From assembly GCA_016700075.1 (NCBI GenBank), contig CP065000.1:2356001-2420000 (forward strand): a DNA stretch of 64,000 nucleotides. Reading direction: 5' to 3'. Made by a program: the position numbers and the translations under genes. The stretch is from Acidobacteriota bacterium. GTDB taxonomy: Bacteria > Acidobacteriota > Blastocatellia > Pyrinomonadales > Pyrinomonadaceae. How positions within the stretch are numbered: the stretch's first letter is position 1; each line of letters opens with the position of its first letter. Positions 26,252 through 34,960 of the stretch are shown one piece after another. The notes beneath the pieces are model-generated. The model ran no database searches, had not been told where the DNA came from, and saw only the letters and a program-made list of their open reading frames with translations.

Positions 26252-27208
26252 ATGAAGATCATCCCGCTTTCTATCCCAACTCCTTTCTACGTCGGCGATG
26301 TCAACGTCTATCTCATCCGCGAGGACCCGCTCACGCTGATCGACGTTGGCCCGAAAACGCCCGAAGCGGCCCGTGCTTTACGCAAAAAACTGGCCTCGCA
26401 CGGCGTTTCTTTCTCTGATGTGCGGCGTATCGTGCTGACGCACGCCCATGAGGACCATTGCGGCCTCGCAAAACAGGTCCGCGACGAGGCGAAAAATGCC
26501 GAGGTATTGATACACGATTGGGAAACGGGCCATCTTTTCGGGCGTCTCGCACGCGAAGAGCATCGTCAGCTTATGCGGCGGTCGGGCGTGCCGGACAGTG
26601 TTTTTGACGAGATGCAGGCACTTTACGAGAGCGTCAGCCTGCTTACGGATTCGCTTGCCGACGGCGAATTTTCGCCGCTTGAGGACGAAATGGAGCTGGA
26701 ATTCGATTCCGGTTCGCTTCGCGTGCTGCATACGCCGGGGCATACGCCGGGATCGTGCTCTTTCCTTCGAGAGGCGGACAGGACCATCATCTGCGGCGAC
26801 TGCGTTCTAAAACGAATTACGCCGAACCCTATCCTTTCACCGGACCCGATCGATCCGAATGAACGTTATCCTTCGCTCGGCGAATATCTTGTCAGTCTCG
26901 CCCGCATTCGTTCATTTGCGCCGACACTTGTCCACGGCGGCCACGGCGAGCCGATAACCGATTTTGAAGAGATATTTCACCGCTACGTTCGTGCTATCGA
27001 CGATCGACAGTCCCGCTGCATCGCTCTGATCGGCGGCGGAACGACCGCGTACGATGTCGCCCTGCGGCTTTTCCCCGACGCACACAGCCATGATGTGCAC
27101 CGTTTCCTCGCCATTTCAGAGGCGATCGCGCACCTCGACCATGCGGCAAGAGAGAACAAAATTGCGGTTGAAATGAGCGGCGGCGTGGAATACTACCGTC
27201 CGCTTTAG
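26252..27208 (+). CDS. MBL-fold metallohydrolase
   Basis: 318-aa metallo-beta-lactamase-fold hydrolase. The metal motif THAHEDHCGLAKQV (HxHxDH) lies near residue 64. Further ligands are in LHTPGHTPGSCSFL and in the Asp of TIICGDCVL; the late histidine is probably in LVHGGHGEPI. A C-terminal ~80-residue region looks like the winged-helix tail of glyoxalase II/LACTB2-like members, which act on thioesters or RNA. The start is uncertain: I use MKIIPLSIPTPFYVGDVN, which fits the fold; in-frame ATGs lie 9 bases earlier and further up. No Shine-Dalgarno is visible. Confidence 0.85.
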   Translation: MKIIPLSIPTPFYVGDVNVYLIREDPLTLIDVGPKTPEAARALRKKLASHGVSFSDVRRIVLTHAHEDHCGLAKQVRDEAKNAEVLIHDWETGHLFGRLAREEHRQLMRRSGVPDSVFDEMQALYESVSLLTDSLADGEFSPLEDEMELEFDSGSLRVLHTPGHTPGSCSFLREADRTIICGDCVLKRITPNPILSPDPIDPNERYPSLGEYLVSLARIRSFAPTLVHGGHGEPITDFEEIFHRYVRAIDDRQSRCIALIGGGTTAYDVALRLFPDAHSHDVHRFLAISEAIAHLDHAARENKIAVEMSGGVEYYRPL

Positions 27209-27216
27209 TCAGCCTC

Positions 27217-28065
27217 TTACGGCAGAGCTGCCTCGAACGGAACGTCCGACGTCGCCGCCATGTTCGAGATGGTGTCGGTTATTTTTGTAATGTCCTCAAA
27301 TCCCGGCAGTTGGCGGACGCGCTGAGTGACCTTTGTTTCGATCGTTTCGATGCCTTCGCCCTCAGAGAACAGCGTGGAAACGAGGTATTGCGTTCGGCGT
27401 TTCGCCAATGAGCCCTGGCCGACGGGCGCCCAAAAGCGCTCGGTCACAAAGCGTGCGATGCGGCGGGCGGTTTTGTTTCGTGTGAGTTCCAGCTTTGCGA
27501 CGCTCCAATAGAACTGGTTGTGTGCGGATTCTTCGCGGATTATGGCGTCGAGTATCGGATTCAGCACGGGATGATCGGTCAGCGTTTTCAAGCGGCGATA
27601 TCCTTGAGCGGCCTCCATTTCGTGTATCGCGCCGAATGTCATGTGTGTCGCCGTAAATTTTTTCCCGATCAGATTCGTCAGCGTCGTGATCATGAAGGCA
27701 TTTGCCTGATACGCCTTTGTTACGGCATCGCGGATCTCGGTTTGCCATTTTTCGTCAGTCTCGTAACCGAGTTCGTTCAGGAAACGGTTCATTACCTCGC
27801 CGTGGGTTATTTCTTCGACGCCCCATCGCTCCATGAATTTGCTGATGTCCGGATCTTTTCCTGTCGGCGTCCTCAGCAGCTCGCGGTGGTACATGTCCGT
27901 CAGCGTCTCGACGTCGCGCATATAGAAAAGGACAGGCACGTACTTTTCGTCAAAAGGATGGTCCTTTACCTTGTCCCAAGGGATCGATGCGATGAACTCC
28001 GGCGTCAGAGCGCGCGGCTGGCGTTCATACCAATCCAGGACATCTCTGCTAGTCTCAAATCTCAT
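27217..28065 (-). CDS. Acyl-ACP desaturase-like di-iron protein
   Basis: 282-aa helical protein of the ferritin-like superfamily. Two di-iron motifs are seen: EEITHGEVMNRF (about residues 83-94) and EESAHNQFYWSVAK (about residues 173-186), with a further Glu in the first helix pair (TLTDMYHRELL) and in FGAIHEMEAAQ. This matches acyl-ACP desaturases (fatty acid desaturase type 2), which introduce a double bond in acyl chains, though the substrate is inferred. It is convergent with the MBL gene with nine bases between stops. No redox partner is nearby. Confidence 0.8.
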   Translation of the reverse strand: MRFETSRDVLDWYERQPRALTPEFIASIPWDKVKDHPFDEKYVPVLFYMRDVETLTDMYHRELLRTPTGKDPDISKFMERWGVEEITHGEVMNRFLNELGYETDEKWQTEIRDAVTKAYQANAFMITTLTNLIGKKFTATHMTFGAIHEMEAAQGYRRLKTLTDHPVLNPILDAIIREESAHNQFYWSVAKLELTRNKTARRIARFVTERFWAPVGQGSLAKRRTQYLVSTLFSEGEGIETIETKVTQRVRQLPGFEDITKITDTISNMAATSDVPFEAALP

Positions 28066-28147
28066 CTACATTAGGTCGCGACAGTTTTTCCAAACGATCT
28101 GGCAAAAAAGCGGTACTCGACGATGCGAAAAATTATTGTCCTAATAA

Positions 28148-28153
28148 TATAAT
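28148..28153 (+). promoter_or_regulatory. TATAAT -10 box of the TolB-like gene
   Basis: TATAAT ends seven bases before the ATG at 28161, in a locally AT-rich stretch. No good -35 is present at the usual distance and no Shine-Dalgarno fits between the box and the start, which suggests a leaderless transcript. Confidence 0.5.
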
Positions 28154-28160
28154 CTAAGTT

Positions 28161-29207
28161 ATGAAAAAGTTGTATCTTGTTTTTTTGGCAATTCTAACCA
28201 TAACCGGTGCATCATTTGCACAGGACAGCAAGCTCCTTATCGAAGGCGAGAAGCGTTTCAAGAACATCAAGCAATTGACATTCGGCGGAGAGAATGCCGA
28301 AGCCTATTTTTCGTTTGACGGCAAGAAATTGATCTTTCAGTCAAAACGCGAAGGCCTAGGCTGCGATCAGATCTTTACGATGAACGCGGACGGTTCGAAC
28401 GTGAAGATGGTTTCGAACGGCCTCGGCCGCACGACGTGTGCTTACTATCTGAAAGGCGACAAGAAGATCGTTTACGCCTCGACGCAGCATGCTAACCGTG
28501 CTTGCCCGACGCCGCCCGATATGTCGAAAGGCTATGTCTGGCCCGTTTATCCGGACTATGACATCTACATTGCAAATGCCGACGGCAGCAAGGCAAAGCG
28601 GCTGACCACCACGCCCGGCTACGACGCCGAAGCGACCGTGAGCCCCGACGGCAAAAAGATCGTTTTCACCTCGCAGCGTGACGGCGAACTCGAGATCTAT
28701 ACGATGGACATCAACGGCAAGAACGTAAAGCGCCTGACCAACGAGCCCGGCTACGACGGCGGTGCTTTCTTTTCGCCGGATTCGAAACAGATCGTCTATC
28801 GACGTTCGACACCGAAAGACGCCGCTGAGCTTGCCCGATACAGGGCGTTGCTCGCCGAGCATCTGATCGTGCCGACCACGTTCGAGATCTGGGTGATGAA
28901 CGCCGACGGTTCGAACAAACGCCAGATCACGAATCTCGATTCGGGTTCGTTCGCACCGTTCTTTACGCCGGACGGGAAACGCATCATCTTCAGCACGAAC
29001 TACTACGCGACCGATCCGCGCAAGCGTAATTTTGACCTCGTTCTGATCGGCCTCGACGGCAAGGGCCTGGAGCGCGTCACGTATAACGAGACATTCGACG
29101 GATTCCCGATGTTCTCGCCTGACGGCAAGAAGATCGTCTTTGCATCGAACCGAAACAACGCGAAAGAGGGCGACACGAACGTCTTCATCGCCGATTGGGT
29201 GCCCTAA
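28161..29207 (+). CDS. TolB-like beta-propeller (PD40) secreted protein
   Basis: 348-aa exported protein. The signal peptide is MKKLYLVFLAILTITGASFA. The rest is a chain of WD40-like (PD40) repeats of about 45 residues, each with an SPDGKKIVF-type core: FSFDGKKLIFQSKREG, VSPDGKKIVFTSQRDGELEI, FSPDSKQIVYRRS, FTPDGKRIIFSTN and FSPDGKKIVFASNRN. That predicts a six-bladed propeller like the C-terminal domain of TolB. Its role is probably protein-protein or glycan binding in the periplasm. The next gene begins 15 bases after the stop and is likely in the same operon. Confidence 0.85.
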   Translation: MKKLYLVFLAILTITGASFAQDSKLLIEGEKRFKNIKQLTFGGENAEAYFSFDGKKLIFQSKREGLGCDQIFTMNADGSNVKMVSNGLGRTTCAYYLKGDKKIVYASTQHANRACPTPPDMSKGYVWPVYPDYDIYIANADGSKAKRLTTTPGYDAEATVSPDGKKIVFTSQRDGELEIYTMDINGKNVKRLTNEPGYDGGAFFSPDSKQIVYRRSTPKDAAELARYRALLAEHLIVPTTFEIWVMNADGSNKRQITNLDSGSFAPFFTPDGKRIIFSTNYYATDPRKRNFDLVLIGLDGKGLERVTYNETFDGFPMFSPDGKKIVFASNRNNAKEGDTNVFIADWVP

Positions 29208-29222
29208 AAGAGGAGCGTCGCA

Positions 29223-29801
29223 ATGACAAAAAGCCTCTCCGCCGCCGCCGCATTATTGGTGCTGTGGCCGATCTGCGTCCTCGCGCAGTCGGTTGACAGC
29301 CGCGTCGAGAACATACGTCAGAGATACAACGGCATCGCCGAAAAAGTGCGGCTTGCCGAAACGGACGATGAAGCCGCCGCGACCGGAGAGATCGTCGTGA
29401 ACGAGTTGAGTATCAATTCGCGCAACCGCCAATGGCGTGCCGTTGGTATTTACAATAGAAACGTCAAATTCTTTTACACCGGCGGCGACACCGAAGAAAG
29501 CCTCTATCCCGACCGGCTTGTATTCGTTAAGATCACGGGCAATGTCTCAGCACGCACCGTTTATGATGAGCTGCTATTTTCGGATTCAGGTGTCTTGCTC
29601 TTCCATTTTCGCCGGGCGGACGGCGATGGACCCCAGCCCGATGAAACGCGCATCTATTTCGCTAAGGGCAAGGCGCTTCGATTGAACATCAACGGTAAGA
29701 TCCGCGAGCGTCTGACCGCAGCTGACGCAAAAACCGTCGCCGACAGTCTCGCTCTTTCGCGTTTTCTTAAAGCCATTTTCAGCTCGAGCTTGCGGCTATG
29801 A
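29223..29801 (+). CDS. Secreted protein of unknown function
   Basis: 192-aa protein, not recognised. An N-terminal signal (LSAAAALLVLWPICVLAQ) is followed by a domain with predicted mixed alpha/beta content (SRVENIRQRYNGIAEKVRLA, TGEIVVNELSINSRNRQWRA, LLFHFRRADGDGPQPDETRI). The layout, an N-terminal helix followed by strand-rich charged sequence, recalls small secreted proteins co-transcribed with propeller genes in this group. AGGAG lies 10 bases before the ATG. dapF follows 9 bases after the stop. Confidence 0.7.
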   Translation: MTKSLSAAAALLVLWPICVLAQSVDSRVENIRQRYNGIAEKVRLAETDDEAAATGEIVVNELSINSRNRQWRAVGIYNRNVKFFYTGGDTEESLYPDRLVFVKITGNVSARTVYDELLFSDSGVLLFHFRRADGDGPQPDETRIYFAKGKALRLNINGKIRERLTAADAKTVADSLALSRFLKAIFSSSLRL

Positions 29802-29810
29802 TCTCTCATT

Positions 29811-30656
29811 ATGGAATTTTGCAAATTTCACGGTTTCGGCAACGACTACATCGTAATTGAGGGCGATCAGATCCCTGAGAACGTCGAATTTTCGCAGCTG
29901 GCGAAAGCCATTTGCCATCGGCATGAGGGCGTCGGTTCCGACGGCATCGCGGTCCTGAAACGCATGGAAGCCGAAGACGCCGATTTTTTCTGTGAGATCG
30001 TAAATCCTGACGGCAGTTTCGCCGGTTTTTCCGGCAACGGCACGCGTTGCGCCGCGGCCTATTTGCATCACAAAGGGCTTTGGAGCGACGAGGTTTTAAG
30101 GCTGGAAACGCGGAGCGGCGTAAAGAAGTACAGGTTTCTCGAACGCAGCGGCGAGGCCTATTGGTTCGAGGCTGAGATCGGAAGGCCGCGGTTCGGCAGC
30201 GACGAAGTGCCTGTCGTTACGGACACGCGCCGTGTTGCCGTCGTCAATGAACCTATCGAGCTCGACGGCCGCACCTACTCGGTCTCTGCGGTGAACGTCG
30301 GCAATCCTGTCGCCTGTATCTACGTTGATAATTTCGATCTCGACTGGCTCACTCTTGGCCGCAAATTTGAGGTTCATCCTCGTTTTCCCGACCGTGCGAA
30401 TATCGTTTTTGTCCGCGTCATCGACCGCAATGCTATCGAACTTCGCATTTGGGAACGCGGTGCGGGCGAAACTGCGGCCTCCGGAACGTGTGCGTCCGGA
30501 GCTGCGGTCCTTAGCTCGTTCCTTCTGCAAACGGATCGCCGCGTGAACGTGCTGGCGCCCGGAGGTTTGACCGAGGTGATCTGGCGTGAGGACGACGAGA
30601 TGGTCATCAAGGGCCGTGCTGAATTCGTGTTTTGCGGTGATTGGCCCGCGGTTTAG
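29811..30656 (+). CDS. dapF: Diaminopimelate epimerase
   Basis: 281-aa PLP-independent racemase that turns LL-diaminopimelate into the meso form for lysine and peptidoglycan synthesis. It begins [20 protein letters not shown]. Both catalytic cysteines are present in their motifs: [11 protein letters not shown] (about residue 75) and [13 protein letters not shown] (about residue 225). The substrate block [20 protein letters not shown] is intact. The stop overlaps the convergent SRPBCC gene by four bases. No other lysine gene is near; it is probably the last gene of the preceding operon. Confidence 0.96.
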   Translation: MEFCKFHGFGNDYIVIEGDQIPENVEFSQLAKAICHRHEGVGSDGIAVLKRMEAEDADFFCEIVNPDGSFAGFSGNGTRCAAAYLHHKGLWSDEVLRLETRSGVKKYRFLERSGEAYWFEAEIGRPRFGSDEVPVVTDTRRVAVVNEPIELDGRTYSVSAVNVGNPVACIYVDNFDLDWLTLGRKFEVHPRFPDRANIVFVRVIDRNAIELRIWERGAGETAASGTCASGAAVLSSFLLQTDRRVNVLAPGGLTEVIWREDDEMVIKGRAEFVFCGDWPAV

Positions 30657-31135
30657 GCAGCGGCCGATGCGGCTAGAGATTTTCCTTCCAATATTTCCTT
30701 TACGGCCTTCGTCCTGAAATCAAATATATTGTCCAGTTCTTTCCGCACAATGAAATGTGCGACGTCGCCCAGCGGCTCCAGCGGCAGACGGTATCGCACC
30801 TCGTCCTCGATCAGCGTTCCGCCGCGCGCGGTCTCGGTGAAAGTGTGCGTGTGTATCCACTGCGCGTACGGCCCGCGAAGCTGCTGATCGACAAAGCGGA
30901 ACGGCGGCTCCCACAGCGAGATCTCGGTTCGCCATTTCATAGGCAGGCCGCGGAGCCGCAATTTGTAATCGATCAGCGTGCCTTTCGCGATATTGATGGG
31001 CTGCGGCGTGATGATGTGAAAATTCAGTTCCGGCGGCGTGATGCGTTCCAGATTTCCCGCGTCCGCGAAAAACTCAAAAACCTCAGCCCGCGGCAGGTCT
31101 ATCGAGAGTGAACGTGTGAGTATGTGTTCGGCCAT
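30653..31135 (-). CDS. SRPBCC family (START-like) protein
   Basis: 160-aa protein of the SRPBCC/polyketide cyclase-like family, with a hydrophobic ligand cavity formed by a helix-grip fold. Typical blocks are [40 protein letters not shown] and [20 protein letters not shown]. It resembles the CDS that precedes DapF- or cyclase-like genes in several phyla and is often annotated as a cell-division inhibitor-like (SulA epimerase-associated) SRPBCC protein. Ligand and role are unknown. It stands alone on the - strand. Confidence 0.8.
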   Translation of the reverse strand: MAEHILTRSLSIDLPRAEVFEFFADAGNLERITPPELNFHIITPQPINIAKGTLIDYKLRLRGLPMKWRTEISLWEPPFRFVDQQLRGPYAQWIHTHTFTETARGGTLIEDEVRYRLPLEPLGDVAHFIVRKELDNIFDFRTKAVKEILEGKSLAASAAA

Positions 31136-31328
31136 CGTGATCGTTGCGTCGTCAAATACTTATTTCGACCAAACCGCGTCACTGGATGTATCACGGGCGA
31201 GACTCGTGACTACAGTTAAGGACTTTCTTCCTTTGCGGGCTTTGCTGCCTTAGCCGCTTTGTGGGAAAAAGATCGTGGTTTCCCGCCAAGACGCAAAGAA
31301 GGCAAAGAACGAAACCAATGAACGCTTC
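31136..31328. repeat. Intergenic region with degenerate TTTGC/GCAAAG inverted repeat
   Basis: No gene is seen. CTTTGCGGGCTTTGCTGCC (from 31,233) is roughly complementary to CCGCCAAGACGCAAAGAAGG (from 31,282). This is one of the simple-sequence hairpins common in this window. Confidence 0.45.
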
Positions 31329-31889
31329 CTATTTCACCGTTTTCATGTACTTTTTCGGGATGATGTTGTCCGGCGTTTCCTGCTGCCAGTAGATGGTCAT
31401 CACCCACCAACGCTGCCCGTCGAAAAGAAGCTGAAAGCTGTTTATGCCGCGGAGCATCGGCTTTTTCTCGGTCCGCGAGCTGTATGCCTCGTAGGTCGAA
31501 AATACCTGAGCGATATTGCCGTATTGATCGACACGGCGGGCGATCTCGCGTTCGTGAAAACCGTTCGTCGCGAAGTACGAGCCCGCCGATCTAGCATATT
31601 CATCGGGCGTTGATGCACGTGCACCGGTCAGGCCGGTCTGCTGATTCTTGCCGGTCGGGATGAGCCTGGCGTCCTTGTGAAAAAGCGATCTGAAGCGGTC
31701 CCAATTTCGCGGTTCGCCGGCGTCACCGGAAATGACGTCATAGACGGCCTTCATTATCGAATCTAACGAATTGACGTCAGACGGTGCGGCGGCGGGAATA
31801 GGTGCAGCAGCAGGAGCAGCGGCAGATTGCGCGTTAGCCGGAGCAGCTATGAAAAGGGCGGCGAATAAAAAGATCAATAGACGTTTCAT
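31329..31889 (-). CDS. Secreted protein with SnoaL/NTF2-like fold
   Basis: 186-aa exported protein. Signal peptide: MKRLLIFLFAALFIAAPANA, followed by an Ala/Pro linker. The mature domain begins SLDSIMKAVYDVISGDAGEP and continues with RNWDRFRSLFHKDARLIPTG, a helix-then-strand pattern typical of NTF2-like domains (SnoaL/DUF4440). INSFQLLFDGQRWWVMTIYW forms the final strands. The function is not defined: members bind small ligands or act as secreted enzymes of unknown type. It stands alone between the SRPBCC gene and a MITE-like repeat. Confidence 0.7.
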   Translation of the reverse strand: MKRLLIFLFAALFIAAPANAQSAAAPAAAPIPAAAPSDVNSLDSIMKAVYDVISGDAGEPRNWDRFRSLFHKDARLIPTGKNQQTGLTGARASTPDEYARSAGSYFATNGFHEREIARRVDQYGNIAQVFSTYEAYSSRTEKKPMLRGINSFQLLFDGQRWWVMTIYWQQETPDNIIPKKYMKTVK

Positions 31890-31989
31890 GCCGAGTGATA
31901 CGCAACGCGCAAAAGAAATGTTCAGCGGCTGTGAAGTTGGTCGGGATCGGGCCCAATTCGCAGTAATATAACTTCATAGATCCCAAGTT

Positions 31990-32122
31990 GCAGAAGCCCG
32001 CGCGTAAGCAAGGGCGATATCCGCGCGTGGATCGATCCATTAACCGATAAGCAGAATATGCTTGTGTTTCAGAGCTCGGTGTTGAGGTTCGCTATCGCCC
32101 TTGCTTACGCGCGGGCTTCTGC
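31990..32122. mobile_element. MITE-like element, copy 1 (133 bp, 30-bp terminal inverted repeats)
   Basis: The left arm (31990-32019, starting GCAGAAGCCCGCGCG) and the right arm (32093-32122) are perfect reverse complements over 30 bp, separated by 73 bp without an ORF. A second element of the same size and arm sequence lies at 33146-33279, and single arms occur elsewhere. No transposase is in the window, so it would move in trans if at all. Confidence 0.8.
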
Positions 32123-32133
32123 ATCTCCGAAAT

Positions 32134-32985
32134 TCACCATTCGATCGGCGGACGTGTTTCGATGGTTTCCTGTATGCCCCGCGGCAGCGAACTAAAAAGG
32201 TCGACGCCCGCGCGCTGCTCTATCTGGCGCACCGTCGTTTTGTAGCGTTTCCAGTCCTCGTTCTCGATGCCGGCAATATTCGGCATATCGACCGCGATGA
32301 CGCGGGTGCGGTTGGTGAACTCGATTCCTGCGCCACGCGGAAAAACGACGATGACCTTCCAGCAATTGGTCGGCACGGTAACGCGGCCTTTCAGCCGGCC
32401 CGCGTCGCCGTAAACGCCGGCGATGGTGTAAACCGTGTTGCCGCGGCGTGCGAGCGAACGTGCGTAAGATTCCAGCTTTTGCCAGGGGAATTGGTTGAGC
32501 GCCATCGTCTGCGGGACGATGTTCGTCATATAGAACGTCTGTTCGTTCAGCCGCTCATCGGCGAAACGGTCAGCGCTCGGCAGCATGTGTCCGCGGTCGT
32601 AGCCGCTGCCGGAATAATCGCTGTGCTGTATCCGCGTCAATTTTGCAGGAACTGACGGATCGGGCTGAAACAGCGGCCGCGGGATCGAATCCCCCAGATT
32701 CGAGGCACGCGTGAACCAAGCGACCCAATTCGGCGTGCCGCGGCTCGAGTTGTAAGAAAGCACGTGGCTTTCGTGAACGATCAGGTAATTGTCGGGATCT
32801 GCTGCCGCGGCGTTCGTAGGGTTGCCGAACGGCAATGCTTCCAATGCCGCCGCCGGCGCCGCAGCATTCGCCGGTGCGGAATTGCCGCTGTTCACACCCA
32901 GCGCATCCGGCAGACGCGTACAGCCCGTCGCGGCGATCACTGCCGCGATCAGGAAGATCATATATGTGCGAAAAGATGCCTTCAC
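32134..32985 (-). CDS. DNA/RNA non-specific endonuclease, lipoprotein
   Basis: 283-aa nuclease of the NUC1 (Serratia-type) family. The active-site motif is SDYSGSGYDRGHMLPSADRF (about residues 137-156), with the catalytic His in DRGH and the metal-binding Asn in FYMTNIVPQ. The N-terminus is a lipoprotein signal with an AATGC lipobox (about residues 18-22), so it is likely anchored to a membrane facing outward. A paralogue with the same SRGTPNWVAW / DYSGSGYDRGHM blocks lies at 39153-40871. The gene is bracketed by the two MITE-like elements. Confidence 0.92.
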   Translation of the reverse strand: MKASFRTYMIFLIAAVIAATGCTRLPDALGVNSGNSAPANAAAPAAALEALPFGNPTNAAAADPDNYLIVHESHVLSYNSSRGTPNWVAWFTRASNLGDSIPRPLFQPDPSVPAKLTRIQHSDYSGSGYDRGHMLPSADRFADERLNEQTFYMTNIVPQTMALNQFPWQKLESYARSLARRGNTVYTIAGVYGDAGRLKGRVTVPTNCWKVIVVFPRGAGIEFTNRTRVIAVDMPNIAGIENEDWKRYKTTVRQIEQRAGVDLFSSLPRGIQETIETRPPIEW

Positions 32986-33035
32986 AGTCTATCCTTCGTA
33001 AATTCTACCAAATGCGATCGCAGGGAAGTTGCCCA

Positions 33036-33060
33036 GGCCCGCGCGTAAGCAAGGGCGATA
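33036..33060. repeat. Single-arm copy of the MITE terminal repeat
   Basis: This 25-bp stretch, starting GGCCCGCGCGTAAGC, matches positions 6-30 of the 30-bp MITE arm. A purine-rich run built of GGGAAGA-like units (33,073-33,125) follows it. The arm is probably a decayed or partial element. Confidence 0.6.
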
Positions 33061-33145
33061 GCGGACCGCCGAGAGGAACGAGGGAAGAGTGGGGAGGAAA
33101 GAGGGAAGAGGGAAGAGAGAATAGAGACCGGCGTGGAACACAATT

Positions 33146-33279
33146 GCAGAAGCCCGCGCGTAAGCAAGGGCGATATCCGCATCGCAGCCTAAGATAGAAG
33201 ATGTTAGTGATAAGATGCTTGCGATCCTTTCCCCTGCCCCATCGTTCGCTATCGCCCTTGCTGACGCGCGGGCTTTTGC
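33146..33279. mobile_element. MITE-like element, copy 2 (134 bp)
   Basis: The left arm (33146-33175) equals the left arm of copy 1. The right arm (33250-33279) is its reverse complement with two changes. The interior (74 bp) shares short blocks with copy 1 (TCCGC, ATGCTTG, GTTCGC). Two further partial right arms follow at about 33,283-33,313. Confidence 0.75.
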
Positions 33280-33343
33280 AACTCACGCGCGGGCCTCTGC
33301 AACTCAGGCGCGGATCTTGTGCAACTTCGGGAGCCTTAAGGCA

Positions 33344-33756
33344 AGAATCCGCTAACTGCGGGCCGTCAGAACCACCTGCGGTAGCGGGTGGTTTAGCGTC
33401 TGGCATTTCGATGAACGACGCAAGATTTCGCTAACTGCGGGCCGTCAGAACCACCTGCGGTAGCGGGTGGTTTAGCGTCTGACGTTTCGATGAACGACGC
33501 AAGATTTCGCTGACTGCGGGCCGTCAGAACCACCTGCGGTAGCGGGTGGTTTAGCGTCTGGCATTTCGATGAACGACGCAAGATTTCGCTAACTGCGGGC
33601 CGTCAGAACCACCTGCGGTAGCGGGTGGTTTAGCGTCTGACGTTTCGATGAATGACGCAAGATTTCGCTAACTGCGGGCCGTCAGAACCACCTGCGGTAG
33701 CGGGTGGTTTAGCGTCTGACGTTTCGATGAACGACGCAAGATTTCGCTAACTGCGG
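33344..33756. repeat. Five-unit 79-bp tandem array upstream of rlmN
   Basis: Units start at 33361, 33440, 33519, 33598 and 33677, exactly 79 bp apart, with only a few substitutions each. A variable site alternates between TGGCATTTCG (units 1 and 3) and TGACGTTTCG (units 2, 4 and 5). Each unit contains a 10-bp stem, AACCACCTGC-GGTA-GCGGGTGGTT. The array ends 14 bases before the rlmN start. Confidence 0.92.
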
Positions 33757-33769
33757 TAAAATCTAAAGA

Positions 33770-34837
33770 GTGATCGAAAAGCTGCACATCACGGGAGTGC
33801 CGCGTGCGGAACTGCGCGAGTTCGTCGAATCGCTCGGCGAGCCGCCGTATCGCGCCACGCAGATATTCAAAGCGGTGCATCAGCGTCGTCTACGGTCGTT
33901 TGATGACATCACGGACCTGCCGAAAAAGTTTCGCGAAAAGCTTGCCGAGCGTGCCGATATATCGCGTCTGACGGTCGAACAAAAATACGTTTCAACCGAC
34001 GGAACGCGGCGTTATCTGATGAAAACGGCGGACGGACGGCCCGTCGAGACCGTTTTTATTCCCACAGAGGGCCGCGACACGATCTGTTTTTCGTCGCAGT
34101 CGGGCTGTCCGCTGAAATGCGATTTCTGCCTGACGGCACAGCTCGGCCTGCTGCGAAATCTGACCGCCGGCGAGATCGTCGAACAGATCATCATCGTCCT
34201 GAACGACGTTTACGGCGAAGCGGCCGAGACGCCGCACGGAACGAATCTGGTCGGCATGGGAGCGGGCGAGCCTTTCCTGAATTTCGAGAATTTGATCACC
34301 GCTCTTCGCATCACGGCCGACGAGGACGGGCTTTTCATCGTGCCGAACCGCGTTACGATATCGACCGCGGGCATCGTGCCGAAAATTTACGAATTCGCGA
34401 CGCTGCCCGACCGGCCGCATCTGGCGATATCGTTGACGGCGGCTACGGACGAACTTCGCGACCGTCTGATGCCGATAAACAAACGCTGGGATCTCGACGA
34501 GCTGATGACGGCGGCAAAGGAGTTTGAGGGCAGCCTGCGCCGCGGCGAGCGGTTCACGTTTGAATACGTGATGCTCGGCGGTGTGAACGACTCGCCCGAA
34601 GATGCCCGAAAACTTGCGAGGCTGCTGGATAGGTTTCAGCTCTCGCGTGTGAAAATAAACCTGATCCCGCACAACGGTGCGGAACAGCTGGATTACGACG
34701 CTTCGTCTCCGGAGGCGGTCGCGCGTTTCAAATCGACGCTCGAATCGATGGGCATCGATGCATACGTACGCACGCCCCGCGGCCGCGACATTTACGCCGC
34801 ATGCGGGCAGTTGGCCGCGATGGAGAAAGCGGCATGA
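33770..34837 (+). CDS. rlmN: 23S rRNA (adenine-C2)-methyltransferase RlmN
   Basis: 355-aa radical SAM methyltransferase that modifies A2503 of 23S rRNA and A37 of some tRNAs. The SAM-cluster motif CPLKCDFC lies near residue 113-120, and the methyl-carrying Cys of the family is in the C-terminal YAACGQLA segment. The block GMGAGEPFLNFENLITALRI is typical. It starts with GTG at 33770, right after the 79-bp tandem array, so its promoter may lie inside the array. No obvious Shine-Dalgarno is seen. Confidence 0.95.
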   Translation: MIEKLHITGVPRAELREFVESLGEPPYRATQIFKAVHQRRLRSFDDITDLPKKFREKLAERADISRLTVEQKYVSTDGTRRYLMKTADGRPVETVFIPTEGRDTICFSSQSGCPLKCDFCLTAQLGLLRNLTAGEIVEQIIIVLNDVYGEAAETPHGTNLVGMGAGEPFLNFENLITALRITADEDGLFIVPNRVTISTAGIVPKIYEFATLPDRPHLAISLTAATDELRDRLMPINKRWDLDELMTAAKEFEGSLRRGERFTFEYVMLGGVNDSPEDARKLARLLDRFQLSRVKINLIPHNGAEQLDYDASSPEAVARFKSTLESMGIDAYVRTPRGRDIYAACGQLAAMEKAA

Positions 34838-34845
34838 TCTGAAGA

Positions 34846-34945
34846 CAAGGAGACAGGTAGACAAGGAGACAGGGAGACAAGGAGACAAGGAGACAGGGAG
34901 ACAGGGAGCGTTTTCACTCTGCATTCTGCATTTTGCATTTTGGAT
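34846..34945. repeat. Octamer GAGACAAG/GAGACAGG array and CATTTTG heptamers
   Basis: From about 34,848 to 34,908 the sequence is a chain of 8-nt units GAGACAAG/GAGACAGG. It is followed by TTCTGCATTTTGCATTTTGG, a heptamer run of the CATTTTG type also seen at about 745. It lies between rlmN and the next gene. Confidence 0.7.
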
Positions 34946-34960
34946 TGTTTGCATTGAGTT

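Noticed and set aside
31990..33313. Autonomous insertion sequence around the nuclease gene
   Set aside because: No transposase ORF is present between or near the inverted arms; only a MITE-like call is supported.
33344..33756. CRISPR array
   Set aside because: The 79-bp units repeat in full without unique spacers, and no cas genes are near. This is a plain tandem repeat.
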